Shown here: positions 36,964-45,732 of the stretch, in pieces
How positions within the stretch are numbered: position 1 is the first letter of the stretch
How the letters are laid out: every line of letters starts with the position of its first letter
Notes under the pieces: model-generated
The model's input: the letters and a program-made list of their open reading frames with translations, nothing else
What the model was told of the DNA's origin: nothing
The model's database searches: none
Translations under genes and position numbers: made by a program
Source of the DNA: Bacteroidaceae bacterium
Lineage (GTDB): Bacteria; Bacteroidota; Bacteroidia; Bacteroidales; Bacteroidaceae
DNA length: 64,000 nt
Direction of reading: 5' to 3'
NCBI GenBank assembly: GCA_024697945.1
Contig: JAILRU010000048.1
Span: 62,001 to 126,000 of the forward strand

Positions 36964-37088
36964 CAATTCCTCGTTTGCAAATCCATCACATCAGACATCT
37001 TACATCAGCCATCTCTCGCTCTTCCCATAGTGCAGCCATACTTCAGCCTCGCTTTAGCCTGCTTCTACCCATACTCATGAGTAAGCTT

Positions 37089-37176
37089 AGAAGCAGAGTG
37101 ATTGCTGCCTAGAAACTGAGTGATAGCTGGCTAGAAGCAGAGTGATTGCTGCCTAGAAGCAGAGTGATTGCTGCCT
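37089..37176. repeat. Four tandem copies of a 22-bp repeat
   Basis: Units 37,089-37,110, 37,111-37,132, 37,133-37,154 and 37,155-37,176. Units 1, 3 and 4 are identical (agaagcagagtgattgctgc plus ct); unit 2 has four changes. There are no spacers, so this is not CRISPR. Confidence 0.9.
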
Positions 37177-37296
37177 AAAGTATGGCATCTCCGAGGCAAT
37201 GACTTAAGTCACCATGCCCCAGAAGTAATTTTTCCTTCTTTTTCTCCCCTTGTTATAGTAATGCTAAACATTCTATCGTCCTCTTCTTTTTCACCT

Positions 37297-37944
37297 TTAA
37301 GGTGCCAAAATGTTGAGAGCGATTTCGAGATTGGTCATGTTGTCGCGCAGGTTTTCCTTTCTCAAACCTTTATGACGTTTGTACTGCTTTGTGGTAAAGC
37401 CGCTCCATTCGCGAGTGATGATGTCTGTGAGCGAGGCATATTCCAAGCCTTCCTGTACTCCAGTCCGCTTCCATTCGTCCGTCAGTTCCTTACGCACCTC
37501 GATGCTCTTGATGCGCTGGTTAATCCATGCATCGCTGTAACCTAAGCGTTTATAGTCGACAATGGCCTGGTCAATGCTCTTTTCTGGGTCTTGCATCTGG
37601 TCGAGTCGCTGACTGGCTACCTGTGCCATCCATTGCTTGAAAGGTTCTGCCTTGGATGAGGGAATTGCCTGTATAATACGGAAGAGACCTTCTATTGTCG
37701 CGCAATTCATTTTCTGTTTGCCTCCTGGTGTTTGAATGGCAAGGGGGGTGACAATTTGTCCCCACCCTTTGGCAAGTTCTGGCTCGCGCTTTTTCATTTT
37801 CTTGATGTAATCAGTTGGATCCTTACTTTCTGTAAGTACCTCAACAACGTCCACCACACAAAAATACCATTTCTCTTGTTCGTCGTCCCAGACGGTGCGG
37901 ACTTTGCGTTGCTCGAACAACTGGAGTGCTTGTTTCTTGGTCAT
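37297..37944 (-). CDS. BRO-N domain protein (phage antirepressor-like), C-terminally shortened
   Basis: 215 residues starting MTKKQALQLFEQRKVRTVWD. Residues about 10-105 form a BRO-N domain (WYFCVVDVVEVLTESKDPTDYIKKM given in part, and MNCATIEGLFRIIQAIPS); the rest is the helical continuation common in DinD/BRO-type proteins (YADLTDIITREWSGFTTKQYK-like, LRDNMTNLEIALNIL). Relatives usually run about 60-70 residues further after this point, so the gene looks cut short. The stop falls at a ttcacctttaagg patch of the intergenic-repeat type. The role is unknown; BRO-N proteins occur in phages and mobile regions. It is probably accessory. Confidence 0.75.
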   Translation of the reverse strand: MTKKQALQLFEQRKVRTVWDDEQEKWYFCVVDVVEVLTESKDPTDYIKKMKKREPELAKGWGQIVTPLAIQTPGGKQKMNCATIEGLFRIIQAIPSSKAEPFKQWMAQVASQRLDQMQDPEKSIDQAIVDYKRLGYSDAWINQRIKSIEVRKELTDEWKRTGVQEGLEYASLTDIITREWSGFTTKQYKRHKGLRKENLRDNMTNLEIALNILAP

Positions 37945-38060
37945 ATTATGTTCTTATTTCGCCTACACTGTCTCTACCTATAGGTTTGAAATATCTTTAC
38001 AATTCTACTATTGCATTGTTTGCCTTCAAAATAATCCGGAAAGACAAAGGCCGCTCCTTC

Positions 38061-38126
38061 CTTGCCCCTTGCTTGCCCCTTGCTTGCCCCTTGCTTGCCC
38101 CTTGCTACGACCTTGCTACGACCTAC
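38061..38126. repeat. 11-bp tandem repeat cttgccccttg
   Basis: Four exact units fill 38,061-38,104. They are followed by ctacgaccttg (38,105-38,115) and a partial copy, variants of the same length. Confidence 0.85.
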
Positions 38127-38316
38127 GAACAAAATCTCGGACTTGACCTCTTCCTCTATCTTCATGCTTGCAGAATTTCCGAAAGTTGAAAAGTTAACCT
38201 TAAAAAACCTAAAAACGGGGGAACGCAAAAACTTAAAAATCTTAATTCTGTACGCTGAATTCTTAATTTTTATATATAAATTCCCTATTCTGCACGCTTA
38301 ATTCTTAATTTCTTTG

Positions 38317-38324
38317 TATCTTTG
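38317..38324 (+). promoter_or_regulatory. -7 promoter element for the envelope cluster
   Basis: TATCTTTG followed by GCGCC, 37 bp upstream of the GTG at 38,362. It probably drives DUF6242, DUF6089, uppS and bamA. Confidence 0.6.
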
Positions 38325-38361
38325 CGCCCGAAATAAAGCCGAAAGGTGAAAAATTGAAAAA

Positions 38362-39786
38362 GTGAAGAACTTAGAAACTCAAAAAACTAATAAACTCAGG
38401 AACTCTGGGATGATATGGTCCTTGCTGCTTGTGGCACTGTCTATAATGATGTCGTCCTGCGCCAGTGATGACAGCACCATCACGCATGATGACTACTGCT
38501 ACATCAAGTCCGTGACTCTGGGAGCGGTGAAGCGCACCATTGAGAAACGCGACCGCAAGGACAGGTCTGTCGTCATCAGCTCGACCTCCACGTCCGTTTC
38601 CGGAAGCGCTTTCCTGATGACCATCGACCAGCGCAACAATATCATCGAAAACCGCGACTCCCTACCCTACGGCTGCCAACTCTCTGCTGTCACCGTAACT
38701 ATCAACTTCAGCGGTTCGATGGTTTCCTATCGTGAAAAGGGCTCTAATGCCGAATGGATCAGCTACAGCGCTACAGACAGCCTCAACCTCACAAAACCCT
38801 TGGAACTCTACACCGTCAGCAACGACCAGCAAAGCAGCCGTATCTATACGCTCAAAGTCAATGTACACAAGCAGGAGGGAGACTCCCTGTATTGGAACAT
38901 GTGCGAGAGCGAGGTGGAACCCCTCGAAGGCATGATGGACATGAAGGCTTTCGTCATGAACGACAAACTGTTGGTGCTCGGACAGAAAACGACGGGCATA
39001 TTCCTTGCCGAACGCTCCTCTATTGAGGCTGAGGGCACTTGGGAAGAGACTGCCACGACTGGAATTCCCCTCACGGCCAACCTGCAGACTCTGCGTCAGC
39101 AGAACGGCTCGCTCTTCCTCAGTACTACCGACGGAGAGATTTTCTCTTCCACCGACGCTAAGGTATGGCAGCAAACGGGCACGACCTATCCAGATGGTCT
39201 GACGCTCATCGAAAAGACAGCCAACTTCTTCTATGCTATCTCGGACGGCAAGCTGCTACGCTCCACGGATGCTGAGAGCTGGGAAGAAGAAAGACTTGAC
39301 ACAGAGGCTGGCCTGCTGCCCACTTCTGAATTCCGTGCATTGAGCCTACAACAGGCCAACGGAAACAGCCGCATTGTGATGCTCGGTCATAGGGACGGAA
39401 GCACCAATGCTGTCGTTTGGAACAAGATGTGGAATGAGACGGAGAAGGAAGAGGACATGGGGTGGATTTTCTTCCCCATTACTCCCGAAAACAGGATTCC
39501 CTGTCCACTACTGCAATACTTCAACCTACTCCCCTACGACGGGAAATGTATTGCTTTCGGTGGGGCCTCGACTGACGAAAAGTACAAAGCGCTCGACGCT
39601 ATGTTCATCAGTCAGGACTATGGTATCACGTGGCGTCCTGACGAGGAGCTCCACATGCCCATTGAGCTGGAAGGCATCGAGGGTTGCATCACCAGCGCCG
39701 TTGACAAGAATAACTTCATCTGGATTATCACTAACGCACAAGTATGGCGAGGAAGATTGAACAGACTTGGTTTCGAACAGCAATAG
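38362..39786 (+). CDS. DUF6242-like lipoprotein
   Basis: 474 residues from a GTG start; an internal ATG at 38,410 would begin directly at the hydrophobic core. The GTG start gives a better basic region. Lipobox LSIMMSSC, so surface or periplasmic lipoprotein. The N-terminal region (TVTINFSGSMVSYREKG) is sandwich-like. The C-terminal 300 residues show propeller-type repeats (SLFLSTTDGEIFSSTDAKVW, LLRSTDAESWEEE, MFISQDYGITWRPD) as in sialidase-like folds. It matches what I recall of DUF6242, found next to DUF6089 and uppS in Bacteroidales. Function unknown. It overlaps the next gene by 43 bp. Confidence 0.75.
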   Translation: MKNLETQKTNKLRNSGMIWSLLLVALSIMMSSCASDDSTITHDDYCYIKSVTLGAVKRTIEKRDRKDRSVVISSTSTSVSGSAFLMTIDQRNNIIENRDSLPYGCQLSAVTVTINFSGSMVSYREKGSNAEWISYSATDSLNLTKPLELYTVSNDQQSSRIYTLKVNVHKQEGDSLYWNMCESEVEPLEGMMDMKAFVMNDKLLVLGQKTTGIFLAERSSIEAEGTWEETATTGIPLTANLQTLRQQNGSLFLSTTDGEIFSSTDAKVWQQTGTTYPDGLTLIEKTANFFYAISDGKLLRSTDAESWEEERLDTEAGLLPTSEFRALSLQQANGNSRIVMLGHRDGSTNAVVWNKMWNETEKEEDMGWIFFPITPENRIPCPLLQYFNLLPYDGKCIAFGGASTDEKYKALDAMFISQDYGITWRPDEELHMPIELEGIEGCITSAVDKNNFIWIITNAQVWRGRLNRLGFEQQ

Positions 39787-40469
39787 CCGTCTGCTGCTTG
39801 CTCTTCTGCTTTGCCGCAAAGGCGGAGGAAGAGGTGGAGTACAAGATGGACATGGGTGCTGCACTTGGCGGATGCTTCTATTTTGGCGACGCCAAAGGTG
39901 GAGGACTCAATATGATGGGAGCCGTTACCGCACGCCGCATCCTCAATGCGCGTATGGCTGTCAAGGCAAACATCGCCTTCGGACATCTTCATGGCAAGAC
40001 CGACGGGTTCATTCCTACGGATGCATACAGCGAGACTCCAGAGGGAGGACTCCCCACAACGGTGAAGTTCTCGCGCAACGTATTGGACCTTGGAGCGCAG
40101 TTCGAGCTGAACTTCTGGGGCTTCGGCACTGGTGCAGGCTACAAAGGCAACAGCCGCATCACGCCCTACATCCTGGCAGGAGCCGGCATCACCATCGGCA
40201 TGGGTGGCGGAGCAGGTGCGTGCGGCGGACTGAACATCCCCGTGGGTCTGGGAGTGAAGTACAAACTCAAACCGCGCGTCAACGTCGGCTTCGAATGGAC
40301 CATGCGCTTCAGCTCAACAGACAAGCTCGACGCCACTCCGACAGGGACGCAGCTGAAAGACCCATACGGCGTGAAGAGCGGAATGTTCAAGAACAAGGAC
40401 TGCTACAGTTTCGCTATGTTCTTCATCACATACGACATGTTCCCAAAATACCGCAAATGCAATAACTAA
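39744..40469 (+). CDS. DUF6089-like outer-membrane beta-barrel protein
   Basis: 241 residues. Signal peptide (AIAVCCLLFCFAAKAEE), then alternating hydrophobic strands: MDMGAALGGCFYFGDA, ARMAVKANIAFGHLHG, ITPYILAGAGITIGMGGG, RVNVGFEWTMRFSSTD and a C-terminal aromatic strand (FAMFFITYDMFPKY). This is the pattern of the small barrel family found upstream of uppS-bamA in Bacteroidetes. It may take part in envelope assembly, by context only. The start ATG lies inside the end of the preceding gene, so translation is probably coupled. Confidence 0.8.
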   Translation: MARKIEQTWFRTAIAVCCLLFCFAAKAEEEVEYKMDMGAALGGCFYFGDAKGGGLNMMGAVTARRILNARMAVKANIAFGHLHGKTDGFIPTDAYSETPEGGLPTTVKFSRNVLDLGAQFELNFWGFGTGAGYKGNSRITPYILAGAGITIGMGGGAGACGGLNIPVGLGVKYKLKPRVNVGFEWTMRFSSTDKLDATPTGTQLKDPYGVKSGMFKNKDCYSFAMFFITYDMFPKYRKCNN

Positions 40470-40513
40470 TGGATAATTGTAAATAGTAAATCGTCAAATA
40501 GTAAATTACATAT

Positions 40514-41248
40514 ATGGACTTCGAATTAGACAGAAACAATATCCCAGAATCTATTGCCATTATCATGGACGGCAACGGACGCTGGGCACAGGAGAGGGGA
40601 CTCCCCCGCTCAAACGGACACCTGCAAGGGGTGGACAATGTGACACGCATCACATCAGAGTGCGCCAGACTTGGCGTCAAGTATCTGACAATGTACACCT
40701 TCTCGACAGAGAACTGGAACCGCCCGGAAGCAGAAGTTGCTATGTTGATGAAGTTGGTGGTTGACAAGCTCGAAGACGAGATATTCATGAAGAACGATGT
40801 GCGTTTCCGCTACATAGGCGACCTGGAAAGACTGCCGGCTCCTGCTCGCCAACGTGTGTTGGAGTGTATGGAGAAGACAAAGAACAACAAGCGTATGACT
40901 GCCGTCACAGCCCTCAACTACAGCAGCCGTTGGGAGATAACAAAAGCTATGCGCGATGCTGTTCGCGAGGCTAAGGACGGACTTGTCAAGCCGGAAGACA
41001 TCAACGAAGAATACGTCGCAAAACATCTGGCAACGAACTTCATGCCAGACCCCGACCTGCTCATACGAACAGGCGGCGAACTGCGCATCAGCAACTACCT
41101 GCTCTGGCAATGTGCCTATAGCGAATTCTATTTCTGCGACACATACTGGCCCGACTTCCACGAGGAAGAGCTTTACAAAGCTATTGCTGCATACCAACAG
41201 AGGCAAAGACGCTTCGGAATGACAGGGGAACAAGTGACCCAGGGCTGA
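40514..41248 (+). CDS. uppS: UppS, isoprenyl (undecaprenyl diphosphate) synthase
   Basis: Makes the C55 lipid carrier used for peptidoglycan and O-antigen by cis-addition of isopentenyl diphosphate. 244 residues, normal length. The catalytic Asp is in [21 protein letters not shown] (Asp about 19); [44 protein letters not shown] (part) and [13 protein letters not shown] are family signatures. It starts 44 bp after DUF6089; the gap holds a gtaaatagtaaatcg repeat. It lies 25 bp before bamA. The order uppS-bamA-skp-murI is typical of Bacteroidales. Confidence 0.96.
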   Translation: MDFELDRNNIPESIAIIMDGNGRWAQERGLPRSNGHLQGVDNVTRITSECARLGVKYLTMYTFSTENWNRPEAEVAMLMKLVVDKLEDEIFMKNDVRFRYIGDLERLPAPARQRVLECMEKTKNNKRMTAVTALNYSSRWEITKAMRDAVREAKDGLVKPEDINEEYVAKHLATNFMPDPDLLIRTGGELRISNYLLWQCAYSEFYFCDTYWPDFHEEELYKAIAAYQQRQRRFGMTGEQVTQG

Positions 41249-41273
41249 TTATCAAGTAACCCTTGTAAACAAA

Positions 41274-43901
41274 GTGAAAAGAGCACTATTTATAATACTC
41301 ATCCTCATCGGAACGTTCCTCCCTTCGTTTTCGCAGGTGGTGCAACGCGAAGTGGCTCCAGAAATCGATTATAGTCGCACGCCGCGACAGTATTACATCA
41401 ACAAAATCACCATCGACGGCGTGAAGAACTACGACGAGCATTTGCTTATCGGATTGAGCGGACTGAGCGAGGGGCAGAAGATAGAAATCCCTGGTGAGGA
41501 AATAACAAAAGCCGTTAAACGCTACTGGCGTAACGGACTCTTCAGCAACGTGGCTATCAGCGTGGACAGCCTCGTTGGCGACTCTGCATACCTGCACATA
41601 CAACTCACACAACGTCCGCGAATCTCACAAATCAACATCAATGGAGTGAAGAAGAAGAACGAGAAGGACGAGCTGTTGGAGAAGATGGGACTGGTAAAGG
41701 ACAATCAGCTGACACCCAACATGATTGACCGAGCCAAGATTCTTGCGAAAAGATATTTCACAGAGAAAGGTTACAAGAACGCAGAGATAAACATCATCCA
41801 GCGAGACGATGCGGGCGCACCCGACAAGATGATTATAGATGTCAATATCGAGAGGAAAGACAAGGTGAAGATTAACCACATCTATATTACGGGTAACGAA
41901 CACCTCAGCACAAAAAAGATTAAGGGCGGCCTCATCAAGCCAGGTATCCTGAAGAAGATACACGAGAAGCACTCTATGGCCGGTTGGTTCAAGAGCCGGA
42001 AATTCATTGAGTCGAAATATAAGGAAGCGAAGGAGAACCTGCTCGCAAAGTATGGCGAGCTGGGCTATCGTGATGCTATCCTCGTAGCAGACAGTGTAGT
42101 ACCCTATAACGACCAGGACGTAAACATCTATATCAGCGTTGAGGAAGGACAGAAGTACTATATCCGCAACATAGACTGGGTCGGCAACACGCTCTATCCA
42201 ACCGATGGTCTGAACCAGGTGCTCCGAATGAAGAAGGGAGATGTCTATAATCAGAAACTCCTCAACGACCGGTTGTCAACGGATGAAGATGCCGTCGGCA
42301 ACCTTTACTACAACAACGGCTATGTCTTCTCTCGTCTCGACCCCGTAGAAACGAATATCGTTGGCGACTCCGTTGACTTGGAGATTCGTATTTTCGAAGG
42401 ACAGCAGGCACACATCAGCCACGTCCGCATCAGCGGTAACGACCGAGTCTATGAGAACGTTGTGCGCAGGGAGCTCCGCAACAAGCCAGGCGACCTCTTC
42501 TCGAAGGAGGCCCTCATGCGTTCCTACCGTGAAATTGTCTCTCTCGGACACTTCGACGAGAACATTGACCCCAAAGTGGAACCAGACCGAGTGAACGGTA
42601 CTGTCGATATCAATTGGGGACTTACCAGCAAGAACAACGACCAGATAGAATTCTCTCTCGGTTATGGACAGACGGGTGTCATAGGACGTATCGGACTTAA
42701 GTTCAGCAACTTCTGCATGGCAAACATCTTCAGTAAGAAGGGATTGCGCCGTGGAGTGATGCCTATGGGCAACAGCGAGTCATTCTCCATCAGCGGACAA
42801 ACGAACGGACGCTACTATCAGTCTTACAGCGTCAGCTACACCAACCCCTGGTTTGGCGGGAAGCGTCCGAACACATTCAGCTTAGGTGCTTTCTTCTCGA
42901 AGCAGACGGACGTGAGCGACAATTATTACAACTCTGCCTACTACAACAACTACTTCAACAGTTATCTCTATGGATATGGTAATAGTACCTACAACTACTA
43001 CGAGAACTACTACGACCCCAACAAATATGTGATGCTCTTCGGTGCGACAGTCGGATGGGGTAAGCGTCTGCGCTGGCCCGATGATTGGTTCACTCTCTAT
43101 GCCGAACTGAGCTACACTCGCTACATGCTCAAGAACTGGCAGTACTTCCTCATGTCCAATGGTAACTGCAACAACATCAACCTCGGCCTGACCCTGAGCC
43201 GCAACAGTACCGACAATCCGATTTATCCTCGAAAAGGCTCGGAGTTCATGGTGAATGTCACGTTGACACCTCCCTATAGTGCCTTCAGCAAGAAAGACTA
43301 CTCAAACCTTGCGACCGACGTCAACAGTCCGACATACAACAAGGAGATGCAGGAGAAGTATCGCTGGATTGAATACCACAAGTGGAAGTTCAAGAGTCGT
43401 ACATTCACGGCCCTGAGCAGTAGGGACAAATGCTTCGTCCTGATGACCCGTGTGGAATTCGGCATCCTGGGACACTACAACAAGGACAAACGCTCTCCCT
43501 TCGAGACCTTCTATGTCGGTGGTGACGGAACCAGCGGTTACACCACGACCTACGCTACCGAAACCATTGGTATGCGAGGCTATGACAATGGCTCACTCAC
43601 ACCAAGAAGTGAATCCGGCTACGCCTACGACCGTTTCTCCGTGGAACTGCGCTATCCCTTCATGTTGAGCAACAGCACTAACATCTTCGGTCTGGTCTTC
43701 GCAGAAGGCGGAAATGCGTGGAGCGAAATCAAGAACTTCAACCCGTTGAACCTGAAACGCTCTCTCGGTGCTGGTGTGCGTATCTTCCTGCCAATGGTTG
43801 GTCTGATTGGTATTGACTGGGCTTATGGCTTTGACGAAGTCTTCGGCAGCAAGTCATACTCAGGAAGCCACTTCCACTTCATCCTCGGACAGGAATTCTA
43901 A
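41274..43901 (+). CDS. bamA: BamA, outer-membrane protein assembly factor
   Basis: Core of the BAM complex that folds beta-barrels into the outer membrane. 875 residues from a GTG start with signal peptide FIILILIGTFLPSFSQ. Five POTRA domains at about 35-470 (for example INKITIDGVKNYDEHLL, ISQININGVKKKNEKDELL, KINHIYITGNEHLS, YYIRNIDWVGNTLYPTDG, HISHVRISGNDRVYENVVRR) precede a 16-strand barrel. The barrel carries FYVGGDGTSGYTTTYATETIG near the VRGF-like loop, here MRGYDNG, and ends in HFHFILGQEF with the terminal Phe of the beta-signal. Tyr/Asn-rich loops (NNYFNSYLYGYGNSTYNYYE) at about 550-585 are surface exposed. Followed by three Skp genes. Confidence 0.95.
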   Translation: MKRALFIILILIGTFLPSFSQVVQREVAPEIDYSRTPRQYYINKITIDGVKNYDEHLLIGLSGLSEGQKIEIPGEEITKAVKRYWRNGLFSNVAISVDSLVGDSAYLHIQLTQRPRISQININGVKKKNEKDELLEKMGLVKDNQLTPNMIDRAKILAKRYFTEKGYKNAEINIIQRDDAGAPDKMIIDVNIERKDKVKINHIYITGNEHLSTKKIKGGLIKPGILKKIHEKHSMAGWFKSRKFIESKYKEAKENLLAKYGELGYRDAILVADSVVPYNDQDVNIYISVEEGQKYYIRNIDWVGNTLYPTDGLNQVLRMKKGDVYNQKLLNDRLSTDEDAVGNLYYNNGYVFSRLDPVETNIVGDSVDLEIRIFEGQQAHISHVRISGNDRVYENVVRRELRNKPGDLFSKEALMRSYREIVSLGHFDENIDPKVEPDRVNGTVDINWGLTSKNNDQIEFSLGYGQTGVIGRIGLKFSNFCMANIFSKKGLRRGVMPMGNSESFSISGQTNGRYYQSYSVSYTNPWFGGKRPNTFSLGAFFSKQTDVSDNYYNSAYYNNYFNSYLYGYGNSTYNYYENYYDPNKYVMLFGATVGWGKRLRWPDDWFTLYAELSYTRYMLKNWQYFLMSNGNCNNINLGLTLSRNSTDNPIYPRKGSEFMVNVTLTPPYSAFSKKDYSNLATDVNSPTYNKEMQEKYRWIEYHKWKFKSRTFTALSSRDKCFVLMTRVEFGILGHYNKDKRSPFETFYVGGDGTSGYTTTYATETIGMRGYDNGSLTPRSESGYAYDRFSVELRYPFMLSNSTNIFGLVFAEGGNAWSEIKNFNPLNLKRSLGAGVRIFLPMVGLIGIDWAYGFDEVFGSKSYSGSHFHFILGQEF

Positions 43902-43960
43902 AGAAAAGGTGAAAAGGTGAAAATTAAAACGATCCACATTATTAAATATATAAAGACAAA

Positions 43961-44008
43961 CTAAATAACTCATAAACTAAATAACTCATAAACTAAATAA
44001 CTCATAAA
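43961..44008. repeat. Three tandem copies of a 16-bp repeat before the first skp gene
   Basis: ctaaataactcataaa occurs three times exactly at 43,961-43,976, 43,977-43,992 and 43,993-44,008, ending 6 bp before the skp ATG. It thus forms nearly all of the ribosome-binding leader. Related aactcataaac patches precede GH43. Confidence 0.9.
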
Positions 44009-44014
44009 CCCACT

Positions 44015-44524
44015 ATGAAGAAGATTTTGATTGCAACGCTGATGCTACTGGGTAGTATATCAGTTTGGGCTCAAAAGTTTGCCCTGGTCGATATGGACTA
44101 CATCCTGAAGAACATTCCAGCCTACGAGCGTGCCAGTGAGCAGCTCAATCAGGTAAGCAAGAAATGGCAGGCGGAAATCGACGTACTGACCACCGAGGCC
44201 CAGACACAATACAAGAACTATCAATCGGAAGCAGTCTTCCTGAGCGAAGAGCAGAAGACAAAGCGCGAGGAAGCCATCGTAGCGAAAGAGAAGGAAGCTG
44301 CAGAACTCAAGAAAAAATACTTCGGCCCTGAAGGCGAGCTCTTCAAGAAGCGCGAAAGCTTGATGGCTCCTATCCAGGAGGAGATTTACAATGCCGTCAA
44401 GGACATCTGCGACCAAAAGGGTTTCAGTCTGGTACTGGATCGCGCCAGTGATGCAGGCATCATCTTCGCAAGTCCGAAGATTGACATCTCCAACGAAGTA
44501 CTCACTAAACTTGGATATAACTAA
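44015..44524 (+). CDS. Skp/OmpH family periplasmic chaperone 1
   Basis: 169 residues. Signal peptide (IATLMLLGSISVWAQ), short beta core (KFALVDMDYILKNIPAYERA), then a long charged coiled coil (about 45-125, for example QKTKREEAIVAKEKEAAELKK) and a C-terminal strand (GFSLVLDRASDAGIIFASP). Skp trimers carry unfolded outer-membrane proteins through the periplasm to BamA, which is encoded immediately upstream. Spacing to the next copy is 38 bp of taataga-type repeat. Confidence 0.93.
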   Translation: MKKILIATLMLLGSISVWAQKFALVDMDYILKNIPAYERASEQLNQVSKKWQAEIDVLTTEAQTQYKNYQSEAVFLSEEQKTKREEAIVAKEKEAAELKKKYFGPEGELFKKRESLMAPIQEEIYNAVKDICDQKGFSLVLDRASDAGIIFASPKIDISNEVLTKLGYN

Positions 44525-44562
44525 ATAGATAATAGATAATAAACAACAGATAATAAAACATT

Positions 44563-45063
44563 ATGAAAAAGATTTTGATCGCCGTTCTTATGATGGCACC
44601 TATGAGCCTTTTCGCTCAGAAGTTCGCACACTTCAACAGTGCAGACATTATTCCCAACATGAAGGAATATACTACTGCCATGGAAGAAATGCAGACCATG
44701 CAGAAACAGTACGAGGATGACATGAAGCTCATGCAGGACGAACTGCAGAAGAAGAGCGAAGAATACCAAAAAGAACAGGCCAACCTGCTGGAAAACGTAC
44801 GTCAGCGTCGTGAGCAGGAACTGAACGACCTCTACACCCGTCTGCAGCAATCCTATCAAGACAATCAGGCTGCCCTCCAGAAGGCAGAGACCGAAAAAAT
44901 GAAGGCCATCAGCGAAAAGGTGTTGGCTGTTGTCAAGAAAATTGGCGAAGCAGGTGGTTATGTCTATATCGTGGACACCAGTTCTGGCATTATTCCCTAC
45001 GTTAGCACATCGCTGAGCACAGATATCAGCGATCAGGTGAAAAAAGAACTGGGAATTCAGTAA
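44563..45063 (+). CDS. Skp/OmpH family periplasmic chaperone 2
   Basis: 166 residues. Signal peptide (IAVLMMAPMSLFAQ), core KFAHFNSADIIPNMKEYTTA, coiled coil (KLMQDELQKKSEEYQKEQAN and on) and end GGYVYIVDTSSGIIPYVS. Its start (MKKILIAVLMM) is very like that of copy 1, so the pair probably arose by duplication. Divergence in the coiled coil suggests different clients or mixed trimers, which is inference. Confidence 0.93.
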   Translation: MKKILIAVLMMAPMSLFAQKFAHFNSADIIPNMKEYTTAMEEMQTMQKQYEDDMKLMQDELQKKSEEYQKEQANLLENVRQRREQELNDLYTRLQQSYQDNQAALQKAETEKMKAISEKVLAVVKKIGEAGGYVYIVDTSSGIIPYVSTSLSTDISDQVKKELGIQ

Positions 45064-45099
45064 AAGGTGAAAGTAAAAACGTTAAAAGGTGAAAAGCCT

Positions 45100-45663
45100 A
45101 TGAAACGCTTGTCATTCATTCTCCCGTTACTGCTTTTCTGTGTCATGAGTCATGCACAGATCCAGTTCGGATACATCAGCTACGAACAAGTGCTCAAGGA
45201 AATGCCGGAGTATGCTAAGGCTATGCAGGACATTGCAGCATTGAAAGCCAAGTACGAGGCAGAGGCTCAGAAGGGCGAAGAGGAGTTCCAGCGCAAGTTC
45301 GTTGATTTCCTGCAAGGACAGAAGGACTTCCCACAGGCCATCATGCAGAAACGTCAGGCAGAGCTGCAGACACTAATGGACAATGGCGTGGCATTCCGCA
45401 TGAAATCGCAGGAACTGATAGCTCAGGCTGAAAAGGACATCATGCAGGAAGCCTACAAACGTCTGAACAGCGCATTGCTCGAGGTAGGCGTGGAATATGG
45501 CTACGGCTACATTCTCAACACCGACAACAACAGCTGTCCCTACATCAACCCTGTCATAGGTGTCAATGTGACGGAACTCGTTCGTCAGAAGCTCGGCCTC
45601 GCTCCAAAGACAGAAGAAGGTGCTGCCTCCCCCGCTCCCGCCCCTGAAGGAGGGAATAATTAG
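45100..45663 (+). CDS. Skp/OmpH family periplasmic chaperone 3
   Basis: 187 residues from ATG 45,100; an in-frame GTG at 45,067 would add MKVKTLKGEKP, which is repeat-derived and would spoil the signal peptide, so I reject it. Signal peptide LSFILPLLLFCVMSHAQ, core IQFGYISYEQVLKEMPEYAKAM, coiled coil and end YGYGYILNTDNNSCPYINP. Unlike the other two it carries a Pro/Ala/Gly-rich tail (ASPAPAPEGGNN). Bacteroidales usually have two copies after bamA; here there are three. Confidence 0.92.
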   Translation: MKRLSFILPLLLFCVMSHAQIQFGYISYEQVLKEMPEYAKAMQDIAALKAKYEAEAQKGEEEFQRKFVDFLQGQKDFPQAIMQKRQAELQTLMDNGVAFRMKSQELIAQAEKDIMQEAYKRLNSALLEVGVEYGYGYILNTDNNSCPYINPVIGVNVTELVRQKLGLAPKTEEGAASPAPAPEGGNN

Positions 45664-45732
45664 ATTATTCGATATTATCGTTCCCCTCTCATTGGGAGTG
45701 TTTAGGGTGAAACTTAAATCGTAAATAGTCAA

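Larger units (their letters stand above)
36753..37296. other. Gene-free accessory stretch upstream of the transposase
   Basis: No coding frame supported. It contains the partial copy (36,918-36,951) of the transposase-internal sequence, a rightward TATCTTTG element (36,956-36,963) with no gene after it, and a 22-bp tandem repeat (37,089-37,176). Likely a graveyard of insertions between two accessory genes. Confidence 0.6.
37945..38361. other. Gene-free stretch with tandem repeats
   Basis: No supported coding frame. It holds an 11-bp tandem repeat (38,061-38,104), two ctacgacctt copies after it, an AT-rich patch with cttaattctt repeats, and the promoter of the next gene. Confidence 0.55.

Noticed and set aside
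37089..37176. Possible CRISPR array
   Set aside because: The 22-bp units abut directly with no spacers and no cas genes are nearby.
45067..45099. Earlier GTG start for the third Skp gene
   Set aside because: The added residues come from a gtgaaaag repeat and would bury the signal peptide.
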